From NCBI RefSeq assembly GCF_001482365.1, contig NZ_CP013254.1, positions 3,224,001 to 3,288,000 on the forward strand: a DNA stretch of 64,000 nucleotides, written 5' to 3'. Source of the DNA: Kocuria flava. Lineage in GTDB: Bacteria > Actinomycetota > Actinomycetes > Actinomycetales > Micrococcaceae. Shown here piece after piece: positions 60,323-64,000 of this stretch. The notes beneath the pieces are model-generated. The model was not told the DNA's origin and ran no database searches. It worked only from the letters and a program-made list of their open reading frames with translations. The translations under genes were made by a program, and so were the position numbers. Within the stretch, counting starts at the first letter, position 1. Each line of letters begins with the position of its first letter.

Positions 60323-61264
60323 ATGTCGACCAGCACCCTCCCCCACGGGCGGGAGACGTCCACCGGCTCCGGACCCGCCCGGCGACCGCGTCGCACCGGC
60401 CGGCAGGACACCCGGACCGCGATGCTGTTCATCGCCCCGGCGGCCCTGGGCTTCCTCGTCTTCCTCGCCTGGCCCACCCTGCGCGGGATCTGGCTGAGCT
60501 TCACCAGCTTCAACCTGCTCACCCCCTCCGAGTTCGTCGGCCTGGCCAACTACCGGCGCCTGGTGCAGGACCCCATCTTCTGGGACTCCCTGCTGGTCAC
60601 GGTCCAGTACGTCCTGCTCAACATCGGCATCCAGACAGCCCTGGCCCTGCTCATCGCGCTGATGATGCACCACCTGACCCAGTCGACCTTCCTGCGCGGG
60701 GTCGTGCTGGCCCCGTACCTGGTCTCCAACGTGGTCGCCGCGATCGTGTGGCTGTGGATCCTCGACACCCAGTTCGGGGTGGCCAACCAGGTCATCTCCT
60801 GGATCGGGCTGGACCGGATCGGCTTCCTCTCCGACGAGACCTGGGCCGTCCCCACGATCGCGCTCATCAACGTCTGGCGGCACATGGGCTACACCGCGCT
60901 GCTGATCTTCGCCGGCCTGCAGACGCTGCCGCAGTCCGTCTACGAGGCCGCGCGCATCGACGGGGCGAGCGAGGTCCGCACCTTCTTCACCATCACCCTG
61001 CCCCTGCTGCGCCCGATCCTGGCGCTGGTGCTGATCATGACCGTGATCGGGTCCTTCCAGGTCTTCGACACCGTCGCCGTGACCACCGCCGGCGGTCCGG
61101 CCAACGCCACCAACGTCCTCCAGCTCTACATCTACGACATGGCCTTCGGGCGCTTCCAGTTCGGCTACGCCTCGGCGATGTCCGTCGCCCTGCTCGTGGT
61201 CCTGGCCGTCATCACCTTCCTCCAGTTCCGCCTGACCCGCGCCGGGTCCACGGACCTGGCCTGA
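60323..61264 (+). CDS. Sugar ABC transporter permease 1
   Basis: 313-residue MalF-type (LacF/MsmF) permease with six predicted spans; the first lies near residues 34-55. EAA loop VYEAARIDGASEVRTFF for ATPase contact. The Ser/Thr/Arg-rich first 30 residues are cytoplasmic. It starts 9 nt after the alpha-galactosidase stop, so the importer and enzyme are one operon. By context it carries alpha-galactosides; substrate not shown directly. Confidence 0.93.
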   Translation: MSTSTLPHGRETSTGSGPARRPRRTGRQDTRTAMLFIAPAALGFLVFLAWPTLRGIWLSFTSFNLLTPSEFVGLANYRRLVQDPIFWDSLLVTVQYVLLNIGIQTALALLIALMMHHLTQSTFLRGVVLAPYLVSNVVAAIVWLWILDTQFGVANQVISWIGLDRIGFLSDETWAVPTIALINVWRHMGYTALLIFAGLQTLPQSVYEAARIDGASEVRTFFTITLPLLRPILALVLIMTVIGSFQVFDTVAVTTAGGPANATNVLQLYIYDMAFGRFQFGYASAMSVALLVVLAVITFLQFRLTRAGSTDLA

Positions 61265-61279
61265 GCCCGAGGAGCTCCG

Positions 61280-62275
61280 ATGAACCCGACACCCGCTCCC
61301 GCCCAGCCCGGAAGCGCCGCCCCCAGCCCCGCCGGTGCCGCAGCCCCGGTGGCCGCGGACCCGCGGGACACCGGCCCCGCCCGCCCGGGCGCCTCCCGCC
61401 GGCGGATCACCCCCGGCAGGATCCTCGCCTGGGCCTTCCTGCTCGCCGTCGTGCTGGTGACGCTGTTCCCGTTCTACTGGATGCTGCGCACCGCGCTGTC
61501 CACCAACCCCGGGCTGCAGGCCGAGCCCACCTCCTGGCTTCCCCCGGAGTTCACCTGGGGCGCCTTCGAGCGGGTCCTCGGGATGCAGTCCACCGAGGAC
61601 GCCCTGGCCGAAGGAGGCTCCGGCACGGCCCTGAACTTCTGGCGCTACCTGCTCAACTCCGTGGTGGTGGCCACGCTCATCACCGCCGGCCAGCTGCTGT
61701 TCTCGGCCATGGCCGCCTACGCCTTCTCCCGGCTGACGTGGCCCGGCCGGGACAAGGTGTTCGCGCTGTTCCTGGCCGGGCTGATGGTGCCCACCATCTT
61801 CACCCTGCTGCCCAACTTCGTGCTCATCAAGGAGCTCGGACTCGTGGACACCATGCTCGGCATCGCCCTGCCGACGATGTTCATGACCCCGTTCGCGGTC
61901 TTCTTCCTGCGCCAGTTCTTCATGAACGTCCCGGCCGAGATCGAGGAGGCCGCCCTGCTGGACGGGGTCTCCAAGGTCGGCGTGTTCTTCCGGGTGATCC
62001 TGCCGATGTCGGCGGCCCCGATGGCCACCCTGGGCATCCTCACCTACATGACGGCGTGGAACGACTACTTCTGGCCGCTGATGGTCTCCTACACGGACGC
62101 CTCGCGGGTTCTCACGGTCGCCCTGGGCGTCTTCCGGGCCCAGTCGCCGCAGACCGGCACCGACTGGGCCGGCCTGATGGCCGCCACCCTCATCGCCGCG
62201 CTGCCGATGATGCTGCTCTTCGCAGTCTTCGCCAAGCGCGTCGTCAACTCCATCGGCTTCAGCGGCATCAAGTAG
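61280..62275 (+). CDS. Sugar ABC transporter permease 2
   Basis: 331-residue MalG-type (LacG/MsmG) partner permease, six spans. N-terminal ~45 residues are an Ala/Pro-rich cytoplasmic extension longer than usual. EAA loop IEEAALLDGVSKVGVFF. AGGAG precedes the ATG, 15 nt after permease 1. Confidence 0.93.
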   Translation: MNPTPAPAQPGSAAPSPAGAAAPVAADPRDTGPARPGASRRRITPGRILAWAFLLAVVLVTLFPFYWMLRTALSTNPGLQAEPTSWLPPEFTWGAFERVLGMQSTEDALAEGGSGTALNFWRYLLNSVVVATLITAGQLLFSAMAAYAFSRLTWPGRDKVFALFLAGLMVPTIFTLLPNFVLIKELGLVDTMLGIALPTMFMTPFAVFFLRQFFMNVPAEIEEAALLDGVSKVGVFFRVILPMSAAPMATLGILTYMTAWNDYFWPLMVSYTDASRVLTVALGVFRAQSPQTGTDWAGLMAATLIAALPMMLLFAVFAKRVVNSIGFSGIK

Positions 62276-62284
62276 GAGCGCACC

Positions 62285-63697
62285 ATGACACCCACCCCCG
62301 CACGAGACCGCCGCCACCGGCCCACCACCGGTGCCCGGGCACGCCTGGCCCTGGCCGCCTCCACCGTCCCGCTGCTGGTCCTCACCGGCTGCGCGAGCGA
62401 CGCCGGCGCCGAAGCCGCGGCCACCGGGGTCGTCGACTACTGGATGTGGGACACCAACCAGCTGCCCGCCTACCAGAAGTGCGCCGAGATGTTCGAGGCC
62501 GAGCACCCCGACCAGGACGTGCGGATCACCCAGATCGGGTGGGGCGACTACTGGACCAAGCTCACCGCCGGGTTCATCGCCGGAACCGGCCCGGACGTGT
62601 TCACCAACCACGTCTCCAAGTACCCCCAGTTCGCCGAGCTCGAGGTCCTCGCACCCCTGGAGGAGCACCCCGCCACCGCGGCGCTGGAGCCCGCGGACTA
62701 CCAGGACGGCCTGGTGGATCTGTGGACCGGCCCGGACGGGCACCAGTACGGCGTGCCCAAGGACTGGGACACCGTCGCGGTGCTCTACAACGAGGAGCTG
62801 GTGGCCGAGGCCGGCCTCTCACCCGAGGACCTCGAGGGCTGGCGCTGGAACCCCGAGGACGGCGGCAGCTTCGAAGACCTCGTCGCCCACCTGACCATCG
62901 ACGAGAACGGCGTGCGCGGCGACGAACCCGGTTTCGACAAGGACCACGTCGCCGTCTACGGCCTCGGCATCTCCGAGGCCGGCGGGAGCACCGCCGGGCA
63001 GGGACAGTGGTCGGCCTTCGCCGCCTCCAACGGCTGGCGGGTCACCGACGAGCCGCTGTGGGGTGACCACTACAACGTCGACGACCCCGCCCTGCACGAG
63101 ACCCTCGACTGGTACTTCGGGCTCACCGACAAGGGCTACATGCCCGCCTACGGACAGTTCAACGCCGCCGAGGGCGTCAACGCCCAGCTGGCCTCGGGAT
63201 CAGCGGCCATGGTCCTGGACGGGGCCTGGATGATCAGCACCTACGCCGCCATGGACGACATCTCCGTGGGCACCGCCCGCACCCCGGTGGGTCCCGACGG
63301 CACCTCGACGTCCATGATGAACGGCCTGGCCGACTCCATCGTCAAGGACACCGACAACCCCGAGGGCGCAGCCCAGTGGGCGGCCTTCCTGGGCTCCGCG
63401 CAGTGCCAGCAGGAGGTCGCCCGCGCCGGCGTGGTCTTCCCCGCCCGCCAGGACGCCACCCCCATCGCCGCCGACGCCTACCGGCAGATGGGCATCGACC
63501 CCGAACCGTTCATCGCCCCGGTCGAGGAGGGCAGTACCGTCTACTTCCCCGTCACCAAGTTCGGCGCGGACGTCTCGGCCCTGATGACCCCGGCCCTGGA
63601 GGACATCTACGCCAACCGGGTACCGGCCTCGACCCTCACCGGGATCAACGACGCCATCAACGTCCTCTTCGAGACCGACGAGACCGAGGGCTCCTGA
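62285..63697 (+). CDS. Sugar ABC transporter substrate-binding lipoprotein
   Basis: Family 1 extracellular solute-binding protein, 470 residues, lipid-anchored through Cys36 (lipobox LTGC). Mature domain opens with VVDYWMWDTNQLP and contains TGPDVFTNHVSKYPQF, YGVPKDWDTVAVLYNEEL, and GSAAMVLDGAWMIS, characteristic of MsmE-like oligosaccharide-binding proteins. AGGAG before the ATG, 9 nt after permease 2. Confidence 0.93.
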   Translation: MTPTPARDRRHRPTTGARARLALAASTVPLLVLTGCASDAGAEAAATGVVDYWMWDTNQLPAYQKCAEMFEAEHPDQDVRITQIGWGDYWTKLTAGFIAGTGPDVFTNHVSKYPQFAELEVLAPLEEHPATAALEPADYQDGLVDLWTGPDGHQYGVPKDWDTVAVLYNEELVAEAGLSPEDLEGWRWNPEDGGSFEDLVAHLTIDENGVRGDEPGFDKDHVAVYGLGISEAGGSTAGQGQWSAFAASNGWRVTDEPLWGDHYNVDDPALHETLDWYFGLTDKGYMPAYGQFNAAEGVNAQLASGSAAMVLDGAWMISTYAAMDDISVGTARTPVGPDGTSTSMMNGLADSIVKDTDNPEGAAQWAAFLGSAQCQQEVARAGVVFPARQDATPIAADAYRQMGIDPEPFIAPVEEGSTVYFPVTKFGADVSALMTPALEDIYANRVPASTLTGINDAINVLFETDETEGS

Positions 63698-63795
63698 CCC
63701 CGCACCGGACCCGGGGCACGTCCCGGGCCCCGGCACCCTCCCCGGTGCCGGCCCACCGCCACCACCTGCAGCCAGCCCGAGAGGAAACACCCACC

Positions 63796-64000
63796 ATGTC
63801 CGCCGTGCGCTACGCCAACGTCACCTGCCAGTACCCCGGGGCCGAGCGCCCCTCGGTCACCGAGCTGAACCTCGAGGTCGCCGACGGGGAGTTCCTCGTG
63901 CTCGTCGGCCCGTCCGGGTGCGGGAAGTCCACCACCCTGCGGATGCTGGCCGGGCTGGAGGAGGTCACCGACGGGCAGATCTTCATCGGCGACCGCGACG
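63796..64000 (+). CDS. Sugar ABC transporter ATP-binding protein (MsmK/UgpC type), partial
   Basis: First ~68 residues only; the gene runs past the window end. The N-terminus has the ABC A-loop strand and Walker A GPSGCGKST (about 39-47) followed by LRMLAGLEEVTDGQI, typical of CUT1-family ATPases. GAGGAAAC precedes the ATG. 98 nt after the binding-protein gene, completing the importer. Confidence 0.88.
   Translation, partial: MSAVRYANVTCQYPGAERPSVTELNLEVADGEFLVLVGPSGCGKSTTLRMLAGLEEVTDGQIFIGDRD

Noticed and set aside
1..64000. Horizontally acquired island, prophage or defence system
   Set aside because: Base composition is even, no integrase, transposase, tRNA-attachment repeats, toxin-antitoxin or nuclease genes were recognised, and gene content is chromosomal housekeeping.

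Overview
The window is about 72-75 percent GC throughout, is densely coded on both strands, and carries menaquinone, Actinobacteria-type RamB, bS22 and DUF4229 genes. It fits the chromosome of a high-GC actinobacterium, most likely Micrococcaceae (a Kocuria-like organism is my inference, not proven). I see no tRNA, rRNA, insertion sequence, prophage or CRISPR array. This is ordinary housekeeping chromosome and I found no clearly undescribed multi-gene system.

Layout. 1-2.9 kb: end of a menG / FAD-reductase operon and the divergent menF. 2.9-6.3 kb: polar amino acid ABC importer with two tandem binding proteins. 6.5-8 kb: aromatic-acid type MFS permease. 8-15 kb: menD, a PhoX-like phosphatase, menC, a PAP2 phosphatase and a metallo-beta-lactamase-fold protein. 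15-22.5 kb: gluQ, glyoxylate shunt genes aceA and aceB beside their probable regulator ramB, then putP. 22.5-29.7 kb: lactate dehydrogenase, a lipoprotein PBP, a CitE-like lyase, the HrpB helicase and an alpha/beta hydrolase. 29.8-33 kb: menB-menE-menA. 33-39.5 kb: small membrane proteins and a System II cytochrome c assembly operon (phosphatase, tlpA, ccdA, resB, ccsB), a glutaredoxin-like gene and the 32-residue ribosomal protein bS22. 39.6-46.1 kb: FadR-type regulator, gdhA, ArsR regulator, acuC and a Trk/Ktr potassium system. 46.2-54.6 kb: proC, a sugar-isomerase-like gene, ppx, topA, and two FMN split-barrel proteins around a methyltransferase. 54.7-64 kb: an alpha-galactoside module (deoR-galT-galK facing a GH36 alpha-galactosidase and a sugar ABC importer whose ATPase runs off the end).

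Function. The menaquinone genes are spread over 32 kb but nearly complete (menF, D, C, E, B, A, G plus a likely menaquinone-tail reductase), and lie near cytochrome c assembly genes, so the region serves the respiratory chain. The galactoside module would import melibiose/raffinose-type sugars, release galactose and feed the Leloir pathway.

Regulation. The clearest non-coding pattern is a set of -10-like hexamers placed 6-8 nt before many start codons that lack a Shine-Dalgarno sequence, suggesting widespread leaderless transcripts; this spacing also settles several start codons. Two divergent regions (aceA/ramB and deoR/alpha-galactosidase) contain palindromes overlapping promoter elements. 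Boundaries come from reading the sequence; no database search was run.
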